Below, in pieces: positions 56,510 through 64,000 of a DNA stretch of 64,000 bases. Made by a program: the position numbers and the translations under genes. The notes beneath the pieces are model-generated. The model was not told where the DNA came from, made no database searches, and worked only from the letters and a program-made list of their open reading frames with translations. Position 1 is the stretch's first letter; each line of letters starts with the position of its first letter. The DNA comes from Fluoribacter dumoffii NY 23. Lineage in GTDB: Bacteria > Pseudomonadota > Gammaproteobacteria > Legionellales > Legionellaceae. The stretch is taken from assembly GCF_000236165.1 (NCBI RefSeq), contig NZ_CM001373.1:598304-662303 (forward strand). Reading direction: 5' to 3'.

Positions 56510-57748
56510 CTATTTGAGTACTTTGGGTACGAGTTGATTCTTTAAACGCACATAATCAGGCAATCCATTAACATATTCTGGATAGGCTTCGCCTTGAATC
56601 AGAGGGGAAAGATATTTTCTGCAAGCATCGGTAATCCCCATCCCATCTTCGGAAATGTATTCTGCAGGCATGTCTTTTTCCTGATTGGCAACATCGGCTA
56701 ATGGGACATGGCCTATAGACCACTGATAGGGCTCATCTTGTTCGCGAATGATAATCGGCATAATGGCATTTTGACCTTTGACGGCATATTCCACTGCTGC
56801 TTTACCCAGGGCATAAGCCTGCTCAAGATCCACTTTTGAAGCAATGTGGCGAGCTGCTCGTTGTAAATAATCTGCGACTGCCCAGTGGTACTTATAATTC
56901 AATTCAGTTTTGATGAGTTGGGCAATAACAGGCGCAACACCCCCTAATTGGGCATGGCCAAAAGCGTCACGAAGACCCGCATCACTTAAAAATTTTCCTT
57001 CGGTATTACGGATTCCTTCTGAAACTACTACAACACAATAACCATAGTTTTTGACACACTCATCCACTTTACTTAAGAATTTGGCTTGCTGAAAAGGGAC
57101 TTCAGGCATCAGAATAATGTGGGGCGGCTCTTCAGGATGTTGACTTGCCAAGCCGCTGGCAGCTGCAATCCATCCTGCGTGGCGTCCCATTACTTCTAAA
57201 ATAAAGACTTTCGTTGATGAGGCTGCCATAGATGCAACGTCAAAACCCGCTTCGCGAGTAGAAACCGCCACGTACTTGGCTACAGAACCAAAACCAGGGC
57301 ATGTATCTGTGAAGGGAAGATCATTATCTACAGTTTTGGGAATTCCAATACAGGTAATGGGATATCCCATTTTAGAACCGATTTGCGATACTTTATGTGC
57401 TGTATCTTGGGAGTCTCCCCCACCGTTGTAGAAAAAATAACCTATATTGTGGGCCTTAAATACTTCGATCAAACGGTGATATTCATCCCCATCATTTTTT
57501 AATTTATAACGACAAGAACCAAACGCCCCGGAAGGAGTTTGTAGTAATTTGGCAATGTCGGAGTCGCTTTCCAGGGACGTATCGATGAGTTCTTCATTTA
57601 GCGCGCCAATAATTCCGTTTTTTGCAGCATATACTTTACCAATTTGCTCCGGGTAAAGTTTGGCTGTTTGAATAACACCACAAGCGGAAGCATTAATTAC
57701 TGCAGTAACGCCACCTGATTGGGCATATATTGCGTTTTTTGTTGTCAT
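56510..57748 (-). CDS. pfp: Pyrophosphate-dependent 6-phosphofructokinase
   Basis: 412 residues from ATG 57748 with AGGAG five bases upstream; a longer in-frame start lies 17 codons earlier without such a site. It phosphorylates fructose 6-phosphate reversibly with PPi. Specificity residues are visible: GGGDSQDTA carries Asp in place of the Gly found in ATP enzymes, and IPKTVDNDLPFTDTCPGFGS carries the Lys of PPi types. MGRHAGWIAAAS is the substrate loop. It lies 72 bases downstream of letS. Confidence 0.92.
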   Translation of the reverse strand: MTTKNAIYAQSGGVTAVINASACGVIQTAKLYPEQIGKVYAAKNGIIGALNEELIDTSLESDSDIAKLLQTPSGAFGSCRYKLKNDGDEYHRLIEVFKAHNIGYFFYNGGGDSQDTAHKVSQIGSKMGYPITCIGIPKTVDNDLPFTDTCPGFGSVAKYVAVSTREAGFDVASMAASSTKVFILEVMGRHAGWIAAASGLASQHPEEPPHIILMPEVPFQQAKFLSKVDECVKNYGYCVVVVSEGIRNTEGKFLSDAGLRDAFGHAQLGGVAPVIAQLIKTELNYKYHWAVADYLQRAARHIASKVDLEQAYALGKAAVEYAVKGQNAIMPIIIREQDEPYQWSIGHVPLADVANQEKDMPAEYISEDGMGITDACRKYLSPLIQGEAYPEYVNGLPDYVRLKNQLVPKVLK

Positions 57749-57770
57749 TCTTTCTCCTGGTTTAAAATTA

Positions 57771-57796
57771 CCTCTCTCCTGGACTTGTGGAGAGGG
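57771..57796. repeat. CCTCTC/GAGAGG inverted repeat between letS and pfp
   Basis: CCTCTCTCC (57771-57779) faces GGAGAGGG (57789-57796) across nine bases. It occupies the gap between two genes of the same strand and resembles the palindrome at 19845-19867. Confidence 0.45.
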
Positions 57797-57820
57797 CAAG
57801 AGTGAAGTTATGTTATTGAG

Positions 57821-60553
57821 TTAAATTCTAATTTTCTGGTTTTCATATTCACTAATTACAGCATCAATACTCTGAATTAATTCTGCAAAAGGCGTTGCCA
57901 GTTCTTCGATTGAGGCAGCATGCTCAGCCAGTTTTTCCACGCGAACCACTTTCTTTTGTAAGGTAGGGACGCCGGAAAAACAACATGCTCCGTGAAGCTT
58001 ATGTGCCGCTTCCCCTATTTTTTTAACATTTTTATCATGCATTAACTGGATGAATTCCTCGCGATTTTTATGTAATTCCTCAACAAATCGTGCAAGAAAT
58101 TCTTCAGCAAGAGCTTGATTTCCGGAGACTTTTTGTACGCATAATTGCCAATCAATAGCAGCATGTTTTGCTTTGTCTGCAATGCGGATAATCTGTGAGA
58201 GTAATTGTTTTTCATCTATAGGTTTTTGCAAGCAAAAATCTACACCTGACTTTTTCAGATCGATGCTGTTCACATCGCTGCCATTTGCACTAATTAGCAC
58301 TATAGGCGTATGCCGGTTAAGCTGTGATTTTTGACGAATAAGTCGAGCTGCTTCCAGCCCATTTATTTTAGGCATCTGCAAATCGAGCAAAATTAAATCA
58401 AACTTCTTGTCATTACACGCTGAAATAGCCATTTCGCCATCATCAACTGAAGTCATATTTGCATGAGTACCTAATAAGGAATTCAGCAGCATTTTGTTCA
58501 CAGGGTTATCTTCAGCGATAAGTAAATCCGGATGCATGAAGCGTAATTGTTCCCGCAAACCGTCCAATTCATGATTGACCGGTTTTTCAATATTTTCCTG
58601 GCTGGTAAGTGATTCAATTACATCCTGAAGCTTTTGAATGCTGATTGGCTTATATAAAAAGCCCTGAGCCCCTAACGCCGTGTAGTCATTAATAGCCCAT
58701 TTCGAAATCAGTACGTAGGGGAAATAATTATGTTCGGAAATGAGTTTGGCAATCTTCTGCTCATAACCCTTATTGATATTGAGAAAAGCAATATTGCAGT
58801 CTTTATTATGCTCAAGAGCCTTCGCAAGATGGTTAAATGATGCTACGGGAACACATTGTATTCCCCAATAACCTAATCCATTGCATAAGGCTTCCAGATG
58901 CAGGGAATTATCATCAAAACATAACATTTTAAAATGCGCGAAGGGGTGTATCTGATTTTTCTCTATTTCATAGGCAACCAACTTTTCAGCCTTAACGTGC
59001 GCAGTAAAACTTGAGCCTTTGTTCAGCTCACTGGTAAAGGTAATGCGGCCTTGCATCTCTTCACAGAGTTTTTTACAGATAACCAAACCCAGTCCAGAGC
59101 CTCCGTAACGACGGGTAATGCTCGTATCGGCCTGATTGAAAGCGGTGAATAATTTACTTTGATCTTCAGGGGAGATGCCCAGGCCAGTATCGGTGATTGT
59201 AATGCATAGGGTGTAATCTTTATCTGTTTCCTGTTCTACTTTAGTACGGACTAATACATAACCATGATCCGTAAATTTAACGGCATTAGTGACTAGGTTG
59301 GTGATAAATTGCTTGATTCTAAACGGGTCGCCCAAGACAATTTTAGGTACGTTGACATCAGTAATGGGAATCAAATCGATTCCTTTTTTATGGGCATTGG
59401 GGGCTGCAAGTGTAAGCACTTCGTCAATACAATGACGTATGTTTAATGGAATGCAATCAAGATGAAGTTTTCCAGCATCAATTTTAGAAAAATCAAGGAT
59501 GTCATTAATGATTCCTAATAAATCCTGGGCGGATGCTTTAATGGTTTTTACATAATCCAGCTGCAAGGGATCCAGTTTGCTTTCCAATAAAACATTAGTA
59601 AAGCCAATAACCCCATTCATTGGCGTACGGATTTCGTGGCTCATATTGGCGATAAATTCGGATTTTTGCCGGCTTTTTTCCTCAATTTTTTTCTTTTCAA
59701 GCGATAGTTCAATATTCTTCTCTTCCAGTAACTCCAGACTTTGCTGTAAATCCTCAGTAGCTACTTCGATGTGTTGATTCAAATCGCGAATTGTCTCAAG
59801 GTATTTCTTTTGTAAATGGGCACAACCTTGTTCAATGATACCCAACTCCCCCGGACTCGATAATTTAATTTCTGTTTCGAACTCATTGCGCAAAATTTGT
59901 TTCATGCTGCGACGTAAGCGGGAAATAGGTAAATAAATCCGTTTGGAGAGGAAGTAGTGGATGGTTAATCCCATCAGCAAACCAAATAAGGTAATAAAAA
60001 TAGTGACGATAAGCATTTGGTAACGCTTGATTATCATTGAGCGAGTATCAATGTCGATGGATAACCAGCCTAAAATATCATCGGCACGAGTTGCCATTGG
60101 ACTGAGAATGTTCTTGAGGGGAGAGTTAGAATAAAGATTGAATTTAGGAATAGTGACAGGCGCAATAAAATTAATTGTAAAAGGATTTATTTGCTTGCTT
60201 TCAATATAATCCCCTGTAAATTTTGGGGGATCGAATGGTTTATTTAAGGAATGTTTGCCGCCGCGATAAGCAAGCAATTGTCCATCGCTACTGTAAAATG
60301 CGAGCGCTTTAACTTCAGGATTGATGGTGGATGCATTAATTAAACCTTGCAAAGTCCGATCATCACCTCGAAGCATGGCATATTGTGCTGCTGGAAGTAA
60401 CTGGCGTATGTAGGCTTCACCCAGGCGTGACATGTGTTGTTTTAAGTCATTACCAAACAGCCCATTATAAAAAATGGCAAGGAGCAGGGCGACAAGGAAG
60501 GCTGGAATCAGGGTGGTAATTCTCAGTTGATATTTAATACCAATGCTTTTCAA
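57821..60553 (-). CDS. letS: Hybrid sensor histidine kinase LetS (BarA family)
   Basis: 910 residues, tripartite phosphorelay sensor. Membrane helices at about 14-33 and 180-200 bracket a periplasmic sensor. HAMP follows, then the kinase with NMSHEIRTPMNG (His306) and ATP lid motifs (NLVTNAVKFTD, DTGLGIS, GGSGLGL). A first receiver-like segment (540-650) has Asn where the Asp should be (FLNINKG), so it is degenerate. The second receiver holds LLDLQMPKI (Asp724) and the HPt domain AAHKLHGACC (His851). With response regulator LetA it controls RsmY/RsmZ and the transmissive phase in Legionella. LetA is not in the window. Confidence 0.93.
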   Translation of the reverse strand: MKSIGIKYQLRITTLIPAFLVALLLAIFYNGLFGNDLKQHMSRLGEAYIRQLLPAAQYAMLRGDDRTLQGLINASTINPEVKALAFYSSDGQLLAYRGGKHSLNKPFDPPKFTGDYIESKQINPFTINFIAPVTIPKFNLYSNSPLKNILSPMATRADDILGWLSIDIDTRSMIIKRYQMLIVTIFITLFGLLMGLTIHYFLSKRIYLPISRLRRSMKQILRNEFETEIKLSSPGELGIIEQGCAHLQKKYLETIRDLNQHIEVATEDLQQSLELLEEKNIELSLEKKKIEEKSRQKSEFIANMSHEIRTPMNGVIGFTNVLLESKLDPLQLDYVKTIKASAQDLLGIINDILDFSKIDAGKLHLDCIPLNIRHCIDEVLTLAAPNAHKKGIDLIPITDVNVPKIVLGDPFRIKQFITNLVTNAVKFTDHGYVLVRTKVEQETDKDYTLCITITDTGLGISPEDQSKLFTAFNQADTSITRRYGGSGLGLVICKKLCEEMQGRITFTSELNKGSSFTAHVKAEKLVAYEIEKNQIHPFAHFKMLCFDDNSLHLEALCNGLGYWGIQCVPVASFNHLAKALEHNKDCNIAFLNINKGYEQKIAKLISEHNYFPYVLISKWAINDYTALGAQGFLYKPISIQKLQDVIESLTSQENIEKPVNHELDGLREQLRFMHPDLLIAEDNPVNKMLLNSLLGTHANMTSVDDGEMAISACNDKKFDLILLDLQMPKINGLEAARLIRQKSQLNRHTPIVLISANGSDVNSIDLKKSGVDFCLQKPIDEKQLLSQIIRIADKAKHAAIDWQLCVQKVSGNQALAEEFLARFVEELHKNREEFIQLMHDKNVKKIGEAAHKLHGACCFSGVPTLQKKVVRVEKLAEHAASIEELATPFAELIQSIDAVISEYENQKIRI

Positions 60554-60703
60554 AATGACTCACCAAATAGTTCGGATAATACATTAATTTTAGCTTGCAT
60601 AGAGCTCACTGTATTGAGGGTAGCTTATAAATATTCTTCACCAAGACTGCAAAGTCAGTTATTATAGCCCGATTATTTTATCCCTTACAATGTGGAAGAG
60701 ATT

Positions 60704-62119
60704 ATGACAGTTAGAACCCGATTTGCACCAAGCCCGACTGGTTTTTTACACGTAGGTGGAGTCAGAACTGCCTTATTTTCATGGCTTTATGCAAAGCGTC
60801 ATCAAGGCAAGTTTGTTTTGCGCATTGAAGATACCGATCAGGAACGTTCTACTAAGGAATCGGTGCAAGCTATTCTGGATGGGATGGAATGGTTAGGTAT
60901 GGATTATGATGAAGGTCCTTTTTTTCAAACCGAACGTTATACTCGTTACCATGAGGTGGCTCAACAGTTTTTGAATGAGGGCAAGGCTTATCGCTGTGAG
61001 TGCAGCAAAGAGCGTTTGGAAGATTTACGAACTGCACAATTGGCCGCTAAAGAAAAACCACGGTACGATGGTCATTGCCGAGATAAAAATTTACCTGTAT
61101 CGGACAAACCTTTTGTCATCCGTTTTAAGAATCCTGAGCAGGGCACTGTATCTTTCCATGATCAAGTTTATGGAGAAATCCATGTAGCGAATAGTGAATT
61201 GGATGATCTAATTCTTGTACGTTCTGATGGCCACCCGACCTATAATTTTGCTGTGGTTATCGATGATATAGATATGAAAATAACCCATGTCATCCGCGGG
61301 GATGATCATATCAATAATACGCCGAGACAAATTAATTTGTTTCAGGCACTTAATGCTGAAATTCCAGTTTTTGCCCACTTACCTATGATTTTAGGGGAAG
61401 ATGGAAAACGTTTGTCCAAAAGACATGGTGCGGTGAGTGTATTGCAATTTAAGGAGTTAGGTGTATTGCCTCACGCTTTATTAAATTACCTGGTGCGTTT
61501 AGGCTGGTCTTATGGTGATCAGGAAATATTCAGTATCAACGAAATGGTTGATCGCTTTGATTTAAAAAATGTGAGTCGGGGTGTTTCCAGCTTTAACTAT
61601 GAAAAACTGTATTGGTTAAATCAGCATTATCAAAAAAATGATCCTGCTGAAGAGGTTGCTGAATCATTGCGTTGGTATTTTGAACAAGCAGGTATCGATG
61701 TAACAAAAGGGCCTAAATTAACCGACCTGGTGGCGATTCAGGCTGAGCGTTGTAAAACCCTGGCCGAAATGTGCCAAATGAGTTTGTATTTTTTTACAGA
61801 TTCAATTGAATATGATGAAGCTGCAGTGAAAAAACATTTGCGGCCAGTTATTCTGGAACCATTAACAGCACTTTATGAACGGTTACAAAAAGTAGATGTT
61901 TGGGAAAAAGATCATTTGCAAGAATGCATTAACGACATCAGTGCAGAATTTGACATTAACATGGGGAAAATCGCCCAACCCTTGCGTGTTGCGGTAACCG
62001 GTTCGGGTATGTCTCCATCCATTGATATGACCTTGACTTTATTAGGCCGGGAAAGGGTGCTAGCACGCCTGAAAACTGCGTTGGAACAATTGAAAATTAG
62101 GGCCCAAACGAATAGTTGA
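60704..62119 (+). CDS. gltX: Glutamyl-tRNA synthetase
   Basis: 471 residues from ATG 60704, the same length as E. coli GltX; an in-frame GTG four codons earlier overlaps the GGAAGAG ribosome site. The HIGH-type motif is APSPTGFLHVGGVRT, KMSKS is KRLSKRHGA, and zinc-type Cys are in CECSKE and GHCRD. It charges tRNA-Glu. It is divergent from letS across 150 bases. In E. coli GltX is the target of HipA, and a hipBA pair lies in this window. Confidence 0.97.
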   Translation: MTVRTRFAPSPTGFLHVGGVRTALFSWLYAKRHQGKFVLRIEDTDQERSTKESVQAILDGMEWLGMDYDEGPFFQTERYTRYHEVAQQFLNEGKAYRCECSKERLEDLRTAQLAAKEKPRYDGHCRDKNLPVSDKPFVIRFKNPEQGTVSFHDQVYGEIHVANSELDDLILVRSDGHPTYNFAVVIDDIDMKITHVIRGDDHINNTPRQINLFQALNAEIPVFAHLPMILGEDGKRLSKRHGAVSVLQFKELGVLPHALLNYLVRLGWSYGDQEIFSINEMVDRFDLKNVSRGVSSFNYEKLYWLNQHYQKNDPAEEVAESLRWYFEQAGIDVTKGPKLTDLVAIQAERCKTLAEMCQMSLYFFTDSIEYDEAAVKKHLRPVILEPLTALYERLQKVDVWEKDHLQECINDISAEFDINMGKIAQPLRVAVTGSGMSPSIDMTLTLLGRERVLARLKTALEQLKIRAQTNS

Positions 62120-62141
62120 GTTTGCTTTATTCGTTTCTGAT

Positions 62142-62171
62142 CTGCAGGCAAAACCCCAAGCTTGCCTGCAG
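62142..62171 (+). terminator. 10-bp hairpin after gltX
   Basis: CTGCAGGCAA (62142-62151) and TTGCCTGCAG (62162-62171) pair perfectly around a ten-base loop, 23 bases after the gltX stop. The following bases are only weakly T-rich. Confidence 0.5.
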
Positions 62172-62250
62172 GTGGTGCTCTTATTTGTGTGAAATAGAAT
62201 GAGCAAATAACAGGGACAAATATAATTTTTAAAAAAAGGAATAGTCACTC

Positions 62251-63516
62251 ATGAAAGGCAAAACACATTTAGTAGCATTGGCATTTATTGCTTCATTAAT
62301 TTTACCTTATTCTTATGCCGCCACTTCTGATTCCTCTACAAACATTACTGAGCAATTACAGAAAGAAATTGATAATTACTTTAATAAATACAGTAAAAAA
62401 GAAAAATTTACTGCTATTGCCGCCTCAGTCCTGATCCCCCAAAATCGATTGAGCAATGCGAAAGAAATTAAAACTGTAGTGCACGGAACTATAGGATATC
62501 CTCCTTTATCCCAGCCCATTAATCCCACTAATTTGTTTGATATAGGAAGTATTACCAAATCATTTACATCCCTTATCCTTTTACAACTGCAAACAGAAGA
62601 AAAATTATCCCTTGATGATCCCTTAGGCAAATGGCTGCCTCAGTATTCCAATTGGAAAACTGTGACTTTAAGACAGTTATTAAATATGACCAGCGGTATT
62701 CCCAATTATTCAGAAGATGAGGAATTCTCTCAAAAAATGGAATCTCATTTGGATGCTGTCTGGACCGATGAAGAACTATTAAAGTATGCACATCCTGAAA
62801 AACCGCTTGAAAAGAGATCGGGTAATCTTTATGAATACTCTAATTCCAATTATATATTGGCTGCTTTAGTAATTGAAAAAGTAACTCATGATTCTTTTGC
62901 CAACCAATTAAAATTGCGAATTATTAATGCACAAAATGGCTTGAATAATTCTTTCTATCTTGCAGGCCCCGATGCGCAAGCGGTTGAAAAATCAATTGAA
63001 GATCGTAGGGTACATGGCTATTTTTACGATGAGAAAAAGAATAAATTAATTGATACACTGACTAATGATTTATCCTGGGCAGCAGCTGCAGGCGCCATAG
63101 TTGCCGATACAGAAGATGTCGTACACTGGGTACAATTACTTTATCGCGGAACATTGATTAAACCTATCTTCAGAGAAAGAGCTTTGGCTGAGCTTGAATC
63201 TGTCGTTTCGATGAAAACAGGTCAACCTATACCCAAGGTATCGGAAAACGATCCTTTTGGGTTTGGATTAGGGGTAGGGTATCTTTATGATAAAGAACTT
63301 AAACAGCGTTTTTGGGTTTACAAAGGAAGTACTTTAGGGTTTCGTGTGATGTATTTCTGGCAGGCTTGTAATAATGTAACCACTGTAGTCGCATTAAACA
63401 GCAAGGGCGGTGAGGGGAATCCTGAATCCAAACTAGGTGATGAAATCCTCAAAGCAAATCAAAGCCTGTATAAGGTTATTTTAAAAAATTATCCTGAGCT
63501 TCAATGCATGTCCTAG
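62251..63516 (+). CDS. Secreted serine hydrolase, class C beta-lactamase / PBP4-like family
   Basis: 421 residues with signal peptide (HLVALAFIASLILPYSYA). The SxxK nucleophile motif is FDIGSITKSFTSL (Ser100, Lys103), and the YxN motif is YEYSNSNYILAAL near residue 195. A KTG-like element is probably YKGSTLGF near 370, with Gly-Ser in place of Thr-Gly. Family members include D-aminopeptidases, esterases (EstB) and true AmpC enzymes. Substrate cannot be told. It ends in an extended helical tail. Confidence 0.87.
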   Translation: MKGKTHLVALAFIASLILPYSYAATSDSSTNITEQLQKEIDNYFNKYSKKEKFTAIAASVLIPQNRLSNAKEIKTVVHGTIGYPPLSQPINPTNLFDIGSITKSFTSLILLQLQTEEKLSLDDPLGKWLPQYSNWKTVTLRQLLNMTSGIPNYSEDEEFSQKMESHLDAVWTDEELLKYAHPEKPLEKRSGNLYEYSNSNYILAALVIEKVTHDSFANQLKLRIINAQNGLNNSFYLAGPDAQAVEKSIEDRRVHGYFYDEKKNKLIDTLTNDLSWAAAAGAIVADTEDVVHWVQLLYRGTLIKPIFRERALAELESVVSMKTGQPIPKVSENDPFGFGLGVGYLYDKELKQRFWVYKGSTLGFRVMYFWQACNNVTTVVALNSKGGEGNPESKLGDEILKANQSLYKVILKNYPELQCMS

Positions 63517-63531
63517 ATATTTTCTTACTTT

Positions 63532-63561
63532 AGACTCCTTCCTAGATGTGGGAGGAGGTCT
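63532..63561 (+). terminator. Probable terminator of the serine hydrolase gene
   Basis: AGACTCCTTCC (63532-63542) can pair with GGAGGAGGTCT (63551-63561) with two G-U pairs and one mismatch, followed by TTCAT. It starts 15 bases after the stop. Confidence 0.5.
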
Positions 63562-63669
63562 TTCATATAGAAAAAATTCAAATGATAAAGTACTACGGGG
63601 CATCTTATTGTGTTTATAATATAAACCATGTAATATATTTCCACTTTAAGATTTAAAAGTAAGCATATT

Positions 63670-64000
63670 ATGGGTAAAGAAAATGAAGATCTCTCTTTAA
63701 ATGAAGATCTCTCTTTATCAGAAAAGAATGAGAATACCTCCCCAAATGATGAGAATCTCCCACCGTCTCCACCTGCATCATTGAAAATTAATAAAAAAAC
63801 TGCTCGTTTTTTTATTTCGATTGCCAAAAAAGACGTGCATTCTTTTATAATGCTGGGGTTGTATGATGCCAAGAACAACAAAATCCAGCATTTGCTTTGT
63901 CGGGTGGGAAAGTTTGGAAACCTTAATGTTAAAGATCCTGACTATGTAATGAATATGCAGTTCCTCTGCAATGCGCTTTTTTTTAGCAATAAGGCGAGAT
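63670..64000 (+). CDS. Partial gene, N-terminus of a candidate effector
   Basis: ATG at 63670 opens a frame that stays open to the end of the window, giving about 110 residues. It starts with an acidic tract including a duplicated NEDLSL (18-base tandem repeat at 63682-63717). A Pro/Ser linker (NLPPSPPASL) follows, then what seems to be a folded domain: ARFFISIAKKDVHSFIMLGLYDAKNNKIQ and LLCRVGKFGN. No signal peptide. The family is not recognised. The disordered acidic N-terminus followed by a cytosolic-type domain fits a type IV effector, but it could be any cytoplasmic protein. Confidence 0.6.
   Translation, partial: MGKENEDLSLNEDLSLSEKNENTSPNDENLPPSPPASLKINKKTARFFISIAKKDVHSFIMLGLYDAKNNKIQHLLCRVGKFGNLNVKDPDYVMNMQFLCNALFFSNKAR

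Noticed and set aside
63525..63881. Minus-strand frame of 118 codons at the right edge
   Set aside because: It is antisense to the partial gene at 63670, which has a plausible domain, and it covers a terminator-like hairpin.

Overview
The window looks like a chromosomal segment of a Legionella species. The evidence is a hybrid sensor kinase with the LetS/BarA architecture next to a PPi-type phosphofructokinase and a type IV pilin, an AT-rich base composition, and many long genes that combine eukaryotic-like catalytic folds with helical or charged tails, the usual look of Dot/Icm effectors. The species cannot be fixed from the sequence alone, and effector status is inference throughout.

Layout. 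1-10.6 kb (mostly +): a truncated secreted protein at the left edge, ligA, a three-gene peptide-type ABC importer without its ATPase, and dnaE. 10.6-13.3 kb (-): phhB-hisC, then a membrane-anchored U-box-like protein. 13.5-19.7 kb (+): a PilV/PilW/PilX minor-pilin operon, an AaeA/AaeB-like efflux pair and mltA. 19.9-23.2 kb (-): a polysaccharide deacetylase, a hipBA toxin-antitoxin pair preceded by four evenly spaced operator palindromes, and a small helical protein. 23.4-30.7 kb: an envelope and secretion block with a GH16-like glucanase, an unknown secreted protein, an Ig-repeat/thaumatin fusion, a SPOR/beta-barrel protein and an AlkB-type hydroxylase.

30.7-42.9 kb is accessory: a Tle1-like hydrolase, a Cys-His-Asp papain-like candidate, a periplasmic Hsp20, a coiled-coil protein, long AT-rich gaps, a PRC-barrel protein, UbiD with an NHLP-leader-like small protein, two cysteine-rich secreted peptides (one WAP-like) and an apparently frameshifted gene. 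43.1-49.8 kb (-): tRNA-Phe, yggX, a PilZ protein and two large kinase-like proteins side by side. 50.1-63.5 kb is mostly conserved: fdxA-yoaA-tsaB-trm112, an amino-acid antiporter, bolA, the major pilin with a well-matched sigma-54 promoter, pfp, letS, gltX and a secreted serine hydrolase. An unidentified gene starts at 63670 and runs off the right edge.

How parts may work together. LetS is the known upper tier of the LetA/S-RsmYZ-CsrA switch between replicative and transmissive phases. The PilZ protein is a possible c-di-GMP reader. The major pilin and the PilVWX minor pilins would feed the same type IV pilus although they lie 40 kb apart. The candidate effectors would modify host ubiquitin (U-box), phosphorylation (two kinase-like proteins), lipids (Tle1-like hydrolase) and proteins (Cys-His-Asp enzyme).
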